DNA from: Methylomarinum sp. Ch1-1
Lineage (GTDB): Bacteria; Pseudomonadota; Gammaproteobacteria; Methylococcales; Methylomonadaceae
DNA: 64,000 bases
Direction: 5' to 3'
NCBI RefSeq assembly: GCF_030717995.2
Contig: NZ_CP157743.1
Span: 2,816,501 to 2,880,500 of the forward strand
The position numbers and the translations under genes were made by a program. The notes under the pieces are model-generated. The model was not told where the DNA came from. It saw nothing but the letters and a program-made list of their open reading frames with translations, and did no database searches. This document shows positions 17,856-26,814 of this stretch, in pieces; the stretch's first letter is position 1, and the number at the start of each line of letters is the position of its first letter.

Positions 17856-20800
17856 CTATGATTTCTGAACAAGCCCCTCGCCCTGACGCCGGTCGCGCGC
17901 CAGCAGCAGATAAAAAGGCGGCACGACGAACAGCGTAAACAGCGTACCACCGATGCCGAGGCCAGTGACGATCACCAGGCCAATATCGAAGCGGCTGGCA
18001 GCTCCCGGCCCTGTCGCCAGCAGCAGCGGAACCATGCCGACCATCGTCGATACGGCCGTCATGAGGATAGGCCGCAAGCGGATCTTGGCCGCCTGTTCCA
18101 CGGCATCGTGTTTGGACAGACCTTCTCTGATCTGCAACTGATTGGCGAATTCGACGATCAATATGCCGTTTTTGGCCGTCAGCCCGATCAGGGTAATCAG
18201 CCCTATCTGCGTGTAAATATTGATCGAGGCAACCCCCAGCATCAAAAACGCCAGCGCGCTGGCGATGGACATCGGCACCGAGGTCAGAATAATCAGCGGA
18301 TCGCGCCAGCTTTCGAACTGCGCCGCCAGTATCAGGTAAATAACCAGCAGGGACATGAAAAAAGTGATGATCAGTTCGCTGCCCTGCTGCGCATACTGGC
18401 GCGAGGCGCCCGTGTAATCAAAGCTGTAACCGCGCGGAAAGATGTCGCGGGCCAGCTGCTCCAGATAAGCCATGGCATCGCCCAGGGCGACGTTCGGCAC
18501 AGGCGATCCTGAAACCGTCAGGCTGTTGAGCTGCTGAAACTGAGTCCGCTTGCTGGGTTCCACCGATTTTTCGATGTGCACCAGCGACGAAAGCGGCACT
18601 TGGCCGCCGGAAGCGGTGCGCAGGTAATAATCGCTGAACTTGCCGGTGTTGAGCCGGTACCCGTCTTTCACCTGCGGTATGACCTTGTAGCTGCGCCCCT
18701 GCAGATTGAAGCGATTGATATAGCTGTCGCCCAGCAATGCGGCCAGATTGCGGCCGATGTCCTCCATCGAAATGCCGAGATCGGCGGCCCGGTTGCGATT
18801 AATCACCAGCGTAGCCTTGGGCCGGGTGAATTCGACTTCCTTCATCAGAAAGGAAAACCGTCCGCTGGCCGTGGCCGAGTTCACCAGCTGATCGGCGAGC
18901 TGATCGATCTGCGCATAATCGGCATCGCTTTGTATCACGAACTGCAGCGGCAGGCCGCCGCCCGATCCGGGCAGGCTCGGGCGCGGAATCACGGCCGTCT
19001 GAAAACCGGCGATGTCATTGACCTTGGCCTGCAGCTCCGGTTGGATGTCCATTTGCGAGCGCTGCCGCTCGGTCGTCGACGGCATTTTAAAACCGCCGAA
19101 CACGACGTTGTCGTCGCCGCCGAAACCGAGCAGCAAAAAGCTTTCGTTGTATTCGGGAATGGTCTCGAAAGTCTTGACCAATTCGCGCGTGTAAGTCTCG
19201 TTGTATTTCAAGGTCGCGGTCTGCGGCCCCGTGGCCATGAAGAACAGGATGCTCTGGTCCTCGGTCGGCGCCAGCTCTTTCTGCGCCAGCGCGAACATGA
19301 AATAAAGGCTGACCATCACGGCCAGCGCGAAAACCGGCAGCACTGACGGGAATTCCAAAACTTTATGCAGCATGCGCCGGTAATGCTCGGAAAGGCCGAT
19401 AAACAAACGCTCGACGGTATGCTCGAAGCGGCCGGCCGCGCCTTTTTCCTTCAGGACTTTCGAACTGAGCATGGGGGCCAGCGTCAGCGCTACAACGGTC
19501 GATACGACCACGGCCGCGACCAGCGAAAAAGCGAACTCGGTAAACAATGTCCCGACCAGGCCGCCCATGAAGCCGATCGGCAGATAGACCGCGGCCAGGG
19601 CGACGGTCGTGGCGATAACCGGCAGCACCAGTTCGCGCATGGCTTCAATCGCAGCCTGAAAACGCGGGGTGCCCAACTCGATGTGACGATGCACATTTTC
19701 GACGATGACAATGGCATCATCAACGACCAGACCGATAGCCAGCACCATCGCCAGCATGGTCAGCAGATTGATCGAAAAGCCCATCAGCAGCATCAGAAAC
19801 GTGCTGCCGATCAGCGCCAGCGGCACGGTCACGGCCGGCACCAGCGCCGCGCGCGCCGAGCCCAGGGACAGATAGATCACTATCAGCACAATCGCGACCG
19901 CAGCTATCAGGGTAAAAAAGACTTCATTGATCGAGTCCTGGATGAACTGGCTGGCATCGTAAGGCACCAGCACCTTGAGAGCTTCCGGCAACTCGTCCTC
20001 AAGCTCGTTCAGTGCTTTTCGCGCATTCTGGGCGACCACCAGCGGATTGGCGCCCGGCGCCTGCTCGATGCCCATGAAGATGGCATTCTTGCCTTTATAC
20101 CAATTAATTGAATCATAGTTTTCGCTGCCCATTTCCGTCTGTGCGACATCGCCAAGGCGCACCAGCGTGCCGTTGCGGTTGCCCACGACCAACTGCCGAA
20201 AGTCCTGTTCGTCCGCGACATCGGTCGTGGCGCTCAGGTCCATCATGACGTAATCGCCCTTGGTTTGGCCGGCGCCTGACAGAAAATTGTTGGTGCGCAG
20301 CACCTCGGCGACATCATTGGCGGTCACGCCCAGCGCCGCCATGCGCTGCGGGTCTAGCCAGATGCGCATGGCGAAGGTTTTGTTGCCCAGCATCTGCGCC
20401 TTGCCGACGCCGGCCACGGCCTGCATCTTGGGCTGTATGACGCGCAGCATGTAGTCGGTGATCTGCGCCGGCGACAGCGTGTCGCTGTATAAAGCCAGAT
20501 ACATCAGTGCTGTCCGGTCGCCGGTCTGCGAAGTAATGACCGGGTCTTCGGCTTCTTCTGGCAGGACGTTGCGCTGGCTCGCGACTTTGGCCTGAATTTC
20601 GGCCACCGCTGCATTCGGGTTGTAGTTCAGGCGCATATGCGCTTCGATCGTGGAGCTACTCTGACGGCTGGTCGAGGACAGGTAATCGATACCTTCGGCC
20701 TCGGCAATCGCCTGCTGAAGCGGCGTCGTGATGAAGCCCTTGACCAGATCGCTGCTGGCGCCGGGATAGACCGTGCTGATGGTGACGACCGTGTCTTCGG

Positions 20801-20918
20801 TCTTCGGATATTGGCGCACGTCCAGAACGAGAATCGATCGCAGGCCGATCACCAGAATCAGCAAGCTGATGACGCTGGCCAGTACCGGCCGATGGATAAA
20901 CAGGTCGGTGAATTTCAT
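17856..20918 (-). CDS. RND multidrug efflux permease (HAE-1 type)
   Basis: The 1,020-residue inner-membrane protein has the full AcrB/MexF-like plan: FTDLFIHRPVLASVISLLIL at the N-terminus, two large periplasmic loops, and the proton-relay helix GLVVDDAIVIVENVHRH near residue 400 with both aspartates. The N-terminal loop sequence YPKTEDTVVTISTVYPGASS is close to the MexK/MuxB-like members. It is translated from an ATG overlapping the stop of the adaptor gene, forming a two-gene operon. No outer-membrane factor is linked; the TolC-like protein at 54755 could serve. Substrates are unknown. Confidence 0.93.
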   Translation of the reverse strand: MKFTDLFIHRPVLASVISLLILVIGLRSILVLDVRQYPKTEDTVVTISTVYPGASSDLVKGFITTPLQQAIAEAEGIDYLSSTSRQSSSTIEAHMRLNYNPNAAVAEIQAKVASQRNVLPEEAEDPVITSQTGDRTALMYLALYSDTLSPAQITDYMLRVIQPKMQAVAGVGKAQMLGNKTFAMRIWLDPQRMAALGVTANDVAEVLRTNNFLSGAGQTKGDYVMMDLSATTDVADEQDFRQLVVGNRNGTLVRLGDVAQTEMGSENYDSINWYKGKNAIFMGIEQAPGANPLVVAQNARKALNELEDELPEALKVLVPYDASQFIQDSINEVFFTLIAAVAIVLIVIYLSLGSARAALVPAVTVPLALIGSTFLMLLMGFSINLLTMLAMVLAIGLVVDDAIVIVENVHRHIELGTPRFQAAIEAMRELVLPVIATTVALAAVYLPIGFMGGLVGTLFTEFAFSLVAAVVVSTVVALTLAPMLSSKVLKEKGAAGRFEHTVERLFIGLSEHYRRMLHKVLEFPSVLPVFALAVMVSLYFMFALAQKELAPTEDQSILFFMATGPQTATLKYNETYTRELVKTFETIPEYNESFLLLGFGGDDNVVFGGFKMPSTTERQRSQMDIQPELQAKVNDIAGFQTAVIPRPSLPGSGGGLPLQFVIQSDADYAQIDQLADQLVNSATASGRFSFLMKEVEFTRPKATLVINRNRAADLGISMEDIGRNLAALLGDSYINRFNLQGRSYKVIPQVKDGYRLNTGKFSDYYLRTASGGQVPLSSLVHIEKSVEPSKRTQFQQLNSLTVSGSPVPNVALGDAMAYLEQLARDIFPRGYSFDYTGASRQYAQQGSELIITFFMSLLVIYLILAAQFESWRDPLIILTSVPMSIASALAFLMLGVASINIYTQIGLITLIGLTAKNGILIVEFANQLQIREGLSKHDAVEQAAKIRLRPILMTAVSTMVGMVPLLLATGPGAASRFDIGLVIVTGLGIGGTLFTLFVVPPFYLLLARDRRQGEGLVQKS

Positions 20919-22009
20919 GGCGCATTCTCACGTTCGCCGGGCGCGGGTTGGTCGTCGATGCGCACCGGCATGTCGTTGCGCAATTTGACCTGGCCGGCGC
21001 TGACCACGCGCTCGCCGGCCTGCAGGCCCTTGAGGATTTGCACACGACCCTCGCGCGTTTCGCCCGTTTCCACTTGATGGCGCTGTACCGTTAGGACCTG
21101 CTCGCCGGACTCGACCACGAACACGGAATCGCCGTAAGGGTTGTAGGTGATGGCCGTATCGGGCAGCGTCAGCACGTCCTGTTTCCAGCTGGACAAGACC
21201 CGCACGTCGGCAAACATGCCCGGACGCAGGATCTGTTCGGGATTGGCCAGCGTCGCGCGCAGCTTGATCGACCGGGTCTCGATGTCGATGGCCGGATTGA
21301 TGGCGCTGATCTTGCCATTAAATGGCTTGTCCGGATAAGCCTGCACCGTCAGAATCAATTGCTGGCCAATAGTCAGTCCGGCCAGATGCTGCTCGGGCAG
21401 CGTGAAATCGACATAGATGGGATCGAGCATTTGCAAGGGCACAATCGCCGAACCTTCGGCCAGATACTGTCCGATATCGACCAGCCGGATGCCGAGTTTG
21501 CCGTCGAAAGGCGCCCGGATGTGTTTTTTGTCGATTACCGACAGTTTGGCCTTGACGGCCGATTTGGCCTGGGCCAGCTGCGCGCGGTTAAGGTCATAAT
21601 CGGATTTGGAGATGAATTGTTTACCGATTAGCTTCTTGCCTCGATCGAAACGGACCTGCGCCAATAATTGATCGGCCTGCAGACCTCTGAGCTCTGCTTC
21701 ATCCGTCGATGTATCCAGTTCAATTAACAACTGCCCTTTCCTGACCGACTGCCCCGACTCGAAATGAATGGCCGTGATCTTGCCGGCCAGTTCATTGCTG
21801 ACGTCAACGCCGGCGACGGCAACAAGGCTGCCGACGCTGGTCAAATACGGCTGCCACTGCTCCTGTTTGACTTTGGTAACCGCCACAACGGCGGGCGGCG
21901 GCGCTTGCATTTGGCTTTGCGCTTGTCTGTCCTGGTAAAACTTCCAGCCGAACAGGCCGCCGAAAATCAATACGGATAACGTAAGGATAAGGAAAATTCG
22001 CTTGATCAT
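20915..22009 (-). CDS. RND efflux periplasmic adaptor (membrane-fusion protein)
   Basis: The 364-residue adaptor begins with a membrane-anchor/signal helix (FLILTLSVLIFGGLFGWKFY). The HlyD-type lipoyl halves are at about residues 72-108 (ITAIHFESGQSVRKGQLLIE) and 160-190 (IRAPFDGKLGIRLVDIGQYL), with beta-barrel and membrane-proximal domains after them. It pairs with the downstream permease, overlapping it by four bases. Regulation is not evident; no repressor is adjacent on the upstream side apart from repeat block B. Confidence 0.92.
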   Translation of the reverse strand: MIKRIFLILTLSVLIFGGLFGWKFYQDRQAQSQMQAPPPAVVAVTKVKQEQWQPYLTSVGSLVAVAGVDVSNELAGKITAIHFESGQSVRKGQLLIELDTSTDEAELRGLQADQLLAQVRFDRGKKLIGKQFISKSDYDLNRAQLAQAKSAVKAKLSVIDKKHIRAPFDGKLGIRLVDIGQYLAEGSAIVPLQMLDPIYVDFTLPEQHLAGLTIGQQLILTVQAYPDKPFNGKISAINPAIDIETRSIKLRATLANPEQILRPGMFADVRVLSSWKQDVLTLPDTAITYNPYGDSVFVVESGEQVLTVQRHQVETGETREGRVQILKGLQAGERVVSAGQVKLRNDMPVRIDDQPAPGERENAP

Positions 22010-22616
22010 GAGTTCCTATAATGAGTGTCCGTTTGTTGCTCAAAGGCATGAGGATTGACTCATTATAAGTATTTATAACAGGCTCTATTCAATGTTTTTT
22101 TGTTAATTCCTGAATTTGATGAGATTTTCCGGGGTGGTAAAGAAAGAGGAATTAAATAACGCTTACATTGACAGCAAGGGCGACCGATCGGCCGCCCTTG
22201 CAGTTTCGGCGGTTAACCTCTGGTCGGCGGTTTAATGGCCAAATTGTGTTCGACCGAGCGGGTAGGGTGTGCTGACGATAGGAAGCGCACCGGTTTTTGA
22301 TGCGCTTCACGCTGTTCAACATCCGAAGGCAAGACGGTGCTTTGCGTAGGAGCGCCGCCCTCGGCGCGAAAAGAGCCATTCGGCCCGAGGCCGGGCCTCC
22401 TACGGGCAGTCGCCCTTGGCGCGAAAAGCAAGTAGCCGCATGTCGCTTGCGACATGCAGGTCAACGAGATCCTGAACGATTCAACCGTGACTAGAGTAAG
22501 TTAAACGTTTGGGGCGGGTTAAATAATCCGCCTCACCCATAGGGATGAGGCGATATTAACCAATGTGTTGGTTACGGTACTTTTCAATGAGGGAGCCCTA
22601 ATATTGAAAAAATAGC
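22010..22616. repeat. Composite dispersed repeat block B
   Basis: After about 150 ordinary bases the segment holds GCGGGTAGGGTGTGCTGACG and the following unit also seen in block A, then a long GC hairpin whose arms are CGTAGGAGCGCCGCCCTCGG and its approximate complement, then AGTAAGTTAAACGTTTGGGG as in blocks A and C. Block D carries the same hairpin in inverted order. It precedes copy 2 of the 1.1-kb duplication, just as block A precedes copy 1. Confidence 0.65.
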
Positions 22617-22620
22617 GTTT

Positions 22621-23250
22621 TTACTTTTTGATGTTAAAGCGGCAAGTGCAGTCGCCTTTAGCCATGCACGTCAATAGTTCTACGTTTCGATCAAGCAAGT
22701 TAGACATCAATGCTATATCGAATTGACAGATCTCTTGGTGTTGTTGGGCGAGGTCATGATAAACGCAATTATGCGCTTGCATGTGGATATGATCCGGATC
22801 GCCGTTATCCGTCGTTTCGACTTGATAACCCAGCTCGGTCATGATGACGAGTAGCTCTTCCAGGCGCATTTCCAGGTTCTTCCCTTCAAACCGGTCGCGT
22901 AATTTTTCCGCTAACCTGATACCCAGTCTTTGCATATAGCCTCGAAAGCGTTCGGGGCCGATTTCATCCTGCAGATCGCTCAATATCAATTCCGAAAACC
23001 AGGCGTATTGCTTGGGGAAATAATTGATCCCTTTGTCGGTGATGACATAAATGGTGACCGGACGACCGGCGGTTTTATTGAGGGTGTTTTTTCTGATGTA
23101 GTCTTCGTTTTCAATGGCGACAAAATGTTGCTGTACCGCCGTTCTGGAAATATCCAGGGCATTGGCGATTTCGTCGATACTCAGCCCCGTTTTGTTTTTC
23201 ATTAACAATTCAAGAATCTGATGTTGTCGTGAACTAATTTTTTGTAGCAT
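22621..23250 (-). CDS. SufR-like Fe-S winged-helix regulator (paralogue 2)
   Basis: Almost identical to the product of 16227-16856, with the same winged helix and the same cysteine set C162-x12-C175, C195, C201, C203. Differences are conservative (for example LELLMKNKTG in place of LDLLMKNRTG), so both copies are under constraint or the duplication is recent. Gene order places it beside the third regulator and the ncgABC-nirK operon, which makes it the better candidate for control of that operon. Confidence 0.8.
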   Translation of the reverse strand: MLQKISSRQHQILELLMKNKTGLSIDEIANALDISRTAVQQHFVAIENEDYIRKNTLNKTAGRPVTIYVITDKGINYFPKQYAWFSELILSDLQDEIGPERFRGYMQRLGIRLAEKLRDRFEGKNLEMRLEELLVIMTELGYQVETTDNGDPDHIHMQAHNCVYHDLAQQHQEICQFDIALMSNLLDRNVELLTCMAKGDCTCRFNIKK

Positions 23251-23337
23251 GTCGGGCCTCGTCCGGTACAGTCTAACGAATACTAAAGATAACATAGAAA
23301 ACATATAAAACATTTAAAATAAATAAGATTCATAACT

Positions 23338-23640
23338 ATGGGGGAAATAAAGATACTTTTTCCCGAATTATTCAGTGCTTTAGAAACGAAGTCAGGACAA
23401 GAATGTAAGCACCATACTAAGTCCGCTATTTCGTTAACCCGGATATTTCATGAAGAGAATGGAATTTAAGGGATATCGGACGCAGAAGGTTGGATAAACA
23501 TCACGGATGCCAGCGCAGACTCTGGCTTGAGCGATTGCTGCTCAGGCTGCGTGATTTATAGCTTGAAATGCTTGCAGAGAAAGCGCCCGTGCAATGAGGG
23601 TTTTGTCCGTGATGCCGGTTATTTGGAGGAAAAGGAGGAG
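23338..23640 (+). pseudogene. Decayed small reading frame, copy 2
   Basis: ATG 23338 opens a frame MGEIKILFPELFSALETKSG that meets TAA at 23467-23469; the same frame goes on as GISDAEGWINITDASADSG. In copy 1 the stop position is TCA instead, but the beginning is frameshifted. Each copy carries a different lesion, which fits a gene of about 100 codons decaying after duplication. The family is unknown and coding status uncertain. Confidence 0.3.
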
Positions 23641-23658
23641 TTAAGAACCAAATTACAT

Positions 23659-24315
23659 TTAGTCATCTTCTTTGGATTTATCGTAAGGCAATACTTTAAA
23701 ACGACAACGGCCATCACCCTTCGCCATACAACAGACGTGTTCAATCTCGCTATTAAGTAGGGATGAGAGCAATGAAAGATCTAGTTCACAGACTTCCTGG
23801 TTCTTGTAGGCCAGATCATGAAAAATACAATTATAGGCATCGATCATCAGGTCATTTCCAGTTTCACTCTTCGCTATTTGGGCTTCATATCCCAATTCCT
23901 GCATAATCGTTACCGTCATTTCTATCTGTTCATTCAACGATTTGTTTTTCAACGCCGCTTTTTTGCTTTCTGAAAGTGATGCCCCCAATTCTTGGAGGTA
24001 TTTAATCAGCTCCTCTGAACCCAATTTATGTTTGATTAAATTGATCAGCATTTCAGCAAAAAGGCTGTAATTTTTAGGGAAAATATGTATCCCTTTTTCC
24101 GTTAGTACAAACGTAGCGCCCGGTCGACCTTTTGTTTGCATCGATACGGATTTTCTGACATAGCCATCTCTCTCCAATACCATCATGTGTTGATGTATGG
24201 CGCTTCTTGAGATTTGCAAAAGTTTGGAAAACTGTTCAATGGTCAATCCTTCTTTTTCCTTCACCAAATAACGCAGTATTTTCTGTTGATTTTCACTGAA
24301 TCCCACGATTCCCAT
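23659..24315 (-). CDS. SufR-like Fe-S winged-helix regulator (divergent third paralogue)
   Basis: The 218-residue protein keeps the layout of the other two but is much diverged. The winged HTH is at residues 10-80 (LTIEQFSKLLQISRSAIHQH) and the cysteine domain reads NCIFHDLAYKNQEVC (C-x12-C), then CCMAKGDGRC. The charged C-terminal tail DKSKEDD is extra. It is divergent from ncgA with 270 bases between, so it is the prime candidate regulator of ncgABC-nirK. Cluster-based sensing of NO would make physiological sense but is inferred. Confidence 0.8.
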   Translation of the reverse strand: MGIVGFSENQQKILRYLVKEKEGLTIEQFSKLLQISRSAIHQHMMVLERDGYVRKSVSMQTKGRPGATFVLTEKGIHIFPKNYSLFAEMLINLIKHKLGSEELIKYLQELGASLSESKKAALKNKSLNEQIEMTVTIMQELGYEAQIAKSETGNDLMIDAYNCIFHDLAYKNQEVCELDLSLLSSLLNSEIEHVCCMAKGDGRCRFKVLPYDKSKEDD

Positions 24316-24587
24316 AAATTCCCTCTTTGTTCATTAAATTTTTTTAGACCGTTCGTCCCAACTTAAATTCCAAGGGCTGTTTTGAATGCTTGAGCGATCT
24401 CTCCAAGGTTGCTTGGTTATTTTAAACATTAATCAGCAAACAATAAACGGTCAAATAAATAAGAATTTGCAACATAAAAAACTTATAACAGTAAATACTT
24501 TACAAAGTTAATTAAGGTAGGTAAGCTTAGGTTCAAATCACGCAACAATATTCAACTTAGCGTGATTGCTTGAGAGGAGAGTGCAAT
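24316..24587. promoter_or_regulatory. Divergent control region, Fe-S regulator / ncgABC-nirK
   Basis: The segment is strongly AT-rich near ncgA (ATAAAAAACTTATAACAG around 24475-24492). I see no exact CAAC-N6-GTTG SufR box and no clear NsrR palindrome. The stretch AACATATAAAACATTTAAAA before the two duplicated regulators has a similar composition, so a shared AT-rich operator is possible. GAGAGGAGAG supplies the ncgA ribosome site. Confidence 0.4.
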
Positions 24588-25634
24588 ATGAACGTTGGAA
24601 AACTTATATGTCTTGGCATGGTGACTTTCTGGGTAACTATGGTTCAAGCGGAGCAACATCAATTTGAGATGACTATCGAGGAGGTGACGATTAACGTCGC
24701 CCCCAAGTTGGAATACAAAGTCTTTGCCTTCAATGGCCAGGTTCCGGCACCGTTGATTCATGTAAAAGAAGGTGATGATGTTGAAGTGTTGGTGACCAAT
24801 AACACATCGACGCCTCACACGATCCATTGGCATGGTGTTTATCAGACCAATAATTGGCGCCATGACGGCGTTCCGGATGTGACACAAGCGGCCATCGAAG
24901 CGGGCGACAGTTTTACCTATAAATGGAAGGCGGAGAAAACCGGAAGCCTTTGGTATCACTGCCATACCAATGTCAACGAACATGTCGGGATTCGAGGTAT
25001 GTGGGGGCCGATTATTGTCGATCCGGTCAATCCAACCGAGCTGGAAAAAACTGTCACCAAGGATGCCGTTTTGATGTTCAGCAGTTGGGAGTCAAGTCAT
25101 GCGGACAAGTTCGGCGAAGGAGGCACTCCGGCGGATGTGGTCGATTATTTTTCTATCAATGGTCGTTCGTTTCCTTTCACTCAGCCCTTACGCGTCAAAA
25201 AAGGGGATGTCGTTCGTTTTCGCTTGTTCGGCGCCGGCGGCGCGATTCACTCTTTTCATCCTCACGGACACGATATGTTAGTCACCCATAAGGATGGCTT
25301 GCCGTTAGCCGAGCCTTACGAAGCCGATACCTTGTTAATCGGTCCAGGCGAGCGCTATGACGCGATCATCACAATGAATAATCCGGGCCGTTTCATCGCT
25401 CATGACCATGTCGATACCCATGTTACCAATGCCGGTAAATTCCCCGGTGGCGCCATCACGATAATCGAATATGAGGGCATCCCGGTGGACGATTGGTATG
25501 TTTGGAAAGACAAGGATTTTGATGGCGACTTCTTCTTTAGCGAATCAGTCAAGAAGGCGCATGGCATACATGATCAAGCGGGCTTTAAAGGGACGCCTAT
25601 TGAAAGAAGACGCCGCAGAAATAGGGGGGAATAA
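24588..25634 (+). CDS. ncgA: Two-domain multicopper (blue copper) oxidase NcgA
   Basis: The 348-residue exported protein has a signal peptide (about 1-21). Domain 1 holds HTIHWHG (residues 77-83) and YHCHTNVNEHVGIRGM (123-138), which provide trinuclear histidines plus C125, H132 and M138 for type-1 copper. Domain 2 has FHPHGHD and HDHVDTH but no cysteine. Type-1 copper only in domain 1 is the arrangement of the Nitrosomonas blue copper oxidase encoded in ncgABC-nirK. The three downstream genes match that operon in order. In ammonia oxidisers the cluster supports nitrite tolerance and NirK function; the same role here is inferred. Start at ATG 24588 after GGAGAG. Confidence 0.88.
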   Translation: MNVGKLICLGMVTFWVTMVQAEQHQFEMTIEEVTINVAPKLEYKVFAFNGQVPAPLIHVKEGDDVEVLVTNNTSTPHTIHWHGVYQTNNWRHDGVPDVTQAAIEAGDSFTYKWKAEKTGSLWYHCHTNVNEHVGIRGMWGPIIVDPVNPTELEKTVTKDAVLMFSSWESSHADKFGEGGTPADVVDYFSINGRSFPFTQPLRVKKGDVVRFRLFGAGGAIHSFHPHGHDMLVTHKDGLPLAEPYEADTLLIGPGERYDAIITMNNPGRFIAHDHVDTHVTNAGKFPGGAITIIEYEGIPVDDWYVWKDKDFDGDFFFSESVKKAHGIHDQAGFKGTPIERRRRRNRGE

Positions 25635-25635
25635 G

Positions 25636-26349
25636 ATGAATGGCAAGACACGTCAATATCGTCTCTTTTTATCGGCCGCGTTGCTGACCGCCATCGCAGG
25701 GACCACTTCCGCCGATGAGCGAAATTTCGACAAGAATAGTCTTGATAGTCAATGCCTATCTTGTCATACGATCGATAAAAAGACTCCGGAAACATTAAAG
25801 GATCTCTGGGACAGAAAAGGTCCGGACTTGTCTTCGGCGGGGATCAAATATAAATCCGAGTGGCTGACGGAATGGCTGCAAAACCCGACTCGAATCAGGC
25901 CCGCGGGAATGTTCTATGGCCGCCATCTCAAGCAAGGGGAAAAATCGGACGAAATCGAGACGGAGAGTCTGGTGAAACACCCAAGTTTGTCCAGCGAAGA
26001 AGCCTCACGCGTTACCGGGCTGTTAATGACGCTAAAGCAAAACCAAAATCTGGTGGAAGCCGGCGATTATAAACCGGGGTCAATTTCTATCACGATGGGT
26101 GAAATGACGTTTGACAAGTTCAAAGGTTGTTTAGCTTGTCATCAAATCGAACCGGGTTACGGTGGTCTCTCCGGACCTGAAGTCTATACGGCGGCAAAGC
26201 GCTTGCAGGAAGATTATTTAATCAGTTTCATGCGCAACCCCCAGGCCTGGAATCCTAAAACCATCATGCCCAATAAGAGTTTAAAGGAAAGAGACCTACA
26301 GAAACTGGCGCATTATCTGCGCGCCTTAAGTCAGGAGAATTTTAAATGA
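25636..26349 (+). CDS. ncgB: Diheme cytochrome c NcgB
   Basis: The 237-residue periplasmic protein has a signal peptide (about 1-26) and two heme c sites, C40-LS-C-H44 and C165-LA-C-H169, in two related halves with candidate distal methionines (for example in TIMPNKSLKERDL). It corresponds in size, order and heme number to ncgB of the Nitrosomonas nirK cluster. It would pass electrons between the cytochrome pool and the copper enzymes. ATG 25636 is one base past the ncgA stop and follows GGGGGGA; a longer frame from 25471 overlaps ncgA and is not credible. Confidence 0.85.
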   Translation: MNGKTRQYRLFLSAALLTAIAGTTSADERNFDKNSLDSQCLSCHTIDKKTPETLKDLWDRKGPDLSSAGIKYKSEWLTEWLQNPTRIRPAGMFYGRHLKQGEKSDEIETESLVKHPSLSSEEASRVTGLLMTLKQNQNLVEAGDYKPGSISITMGEMTFDKFKGCLACHQIEPGYGGLSGPEVYTAAKRLQEDYLISFMRNPQAWNPKTIMPNKSLKERDLQKLAHYLRALSQENFK

Positions 26350-26693
26350 AACCTTTAACGTTGATGTGGATTTACTGTTCGCTGTTATTGATTTCCTCAG
26401 CTGATGCAGGCGCTGAAACGGCGAAGGACAATTACAAAACCTATTGCGTGCAATGTCACGGTATGGAAGGCAATGGCAAAGGAATCAATGTCGCCGATAT
26501 GTCGACCCAACCGCGAGATCACACAGATGCAAAGGAAATGTCGGCTAGAACCGATGCGGAGCTTTTTAAAGTCATCAAGGAGGGTGGGCAATCAATTAAT
26601 AAATCGGTCTTGATGCCACCTTGGGGCTCCACACTGTCGGATGAAGAAATTGAGGGTTTGGTTAACTATTTACACCAGCTCTGCCAGTGTTAG
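26346..26693 (+). CDS. ncgC: Monoheme cytochrome c NcgC
   Basis: The 115-residue class I cytochrome c has a signal peptide (about 1-23), heme attachment C34-VQ-C-H38 and a C-terminal methionine ligand in SVLMPPWGSTLSDEEI. It overlaps ncgB by four bases (ATGA), so it is translationally coupled. It is the expected third member of ncgABC and a plausible direct electron donor to NirK or acceptor from NcgA. Confidence 0.85.
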   Translation: MKPLTLMWIYCSLLLISSADAGAETAKDNYKTYCVQCHGMEGNGKGINVADMSTQPRDHTDAKEMSARTDAELFKVIKEGGQSINKSVLMPPWGSTLSDEEIEGLVNYLHQLCQC

Positions 26694-26716
26694 CAGAAAA
26701 CCCGCGTTCTTTCATT

Positions 26717-26746
26717 CGTAGGGTGGATAAGCGGATCGCATCCACC
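26717..26746. repeat. Hairpin between ncgC and nirK
   Basis: GTAGGGTGGATAAGCGGATC folds back on GCATCCACCC, a module resembling the GTAGGGTG units of repeat blocks A and B. It may act as a processing or attenuation hairpin that separates nirK expression from ncgABC, since nirK has its own AGGGG ribosome site 120 bases downstream of ncgC. Confidence 0.4.
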
Positions 26747-26814
26747 CCTGCCGCATTCGATAAGTGGGGCGAGCAGTTACTTTCATTTTTATAAAACAAT
26801 AATAGGGGAAATAC

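Larger units (their letters stand above)
22617..23700. repeat. 1.1-kb direct duplication, copy 2 (likely parent)
   Basis: This copy is continuous with an intact third regulator gene (23659-24315), whereas copy 1 retains only that gene's last bases. It is therefore the likely original. The duplication encloses 5.3 kb with the IS66 fragment and the RND operon; homologous recombination between the copies would delete them. Confidence 0.85.

Noticed and set aside
18108-20111. Long open frames on the plus strand inside the RND permease gene
   Set aside because: They are antisense to a full-length, motif-complete permease in GC-rich DNA; compositions are Arg/His/Gln-rich as expected of shadow frames.
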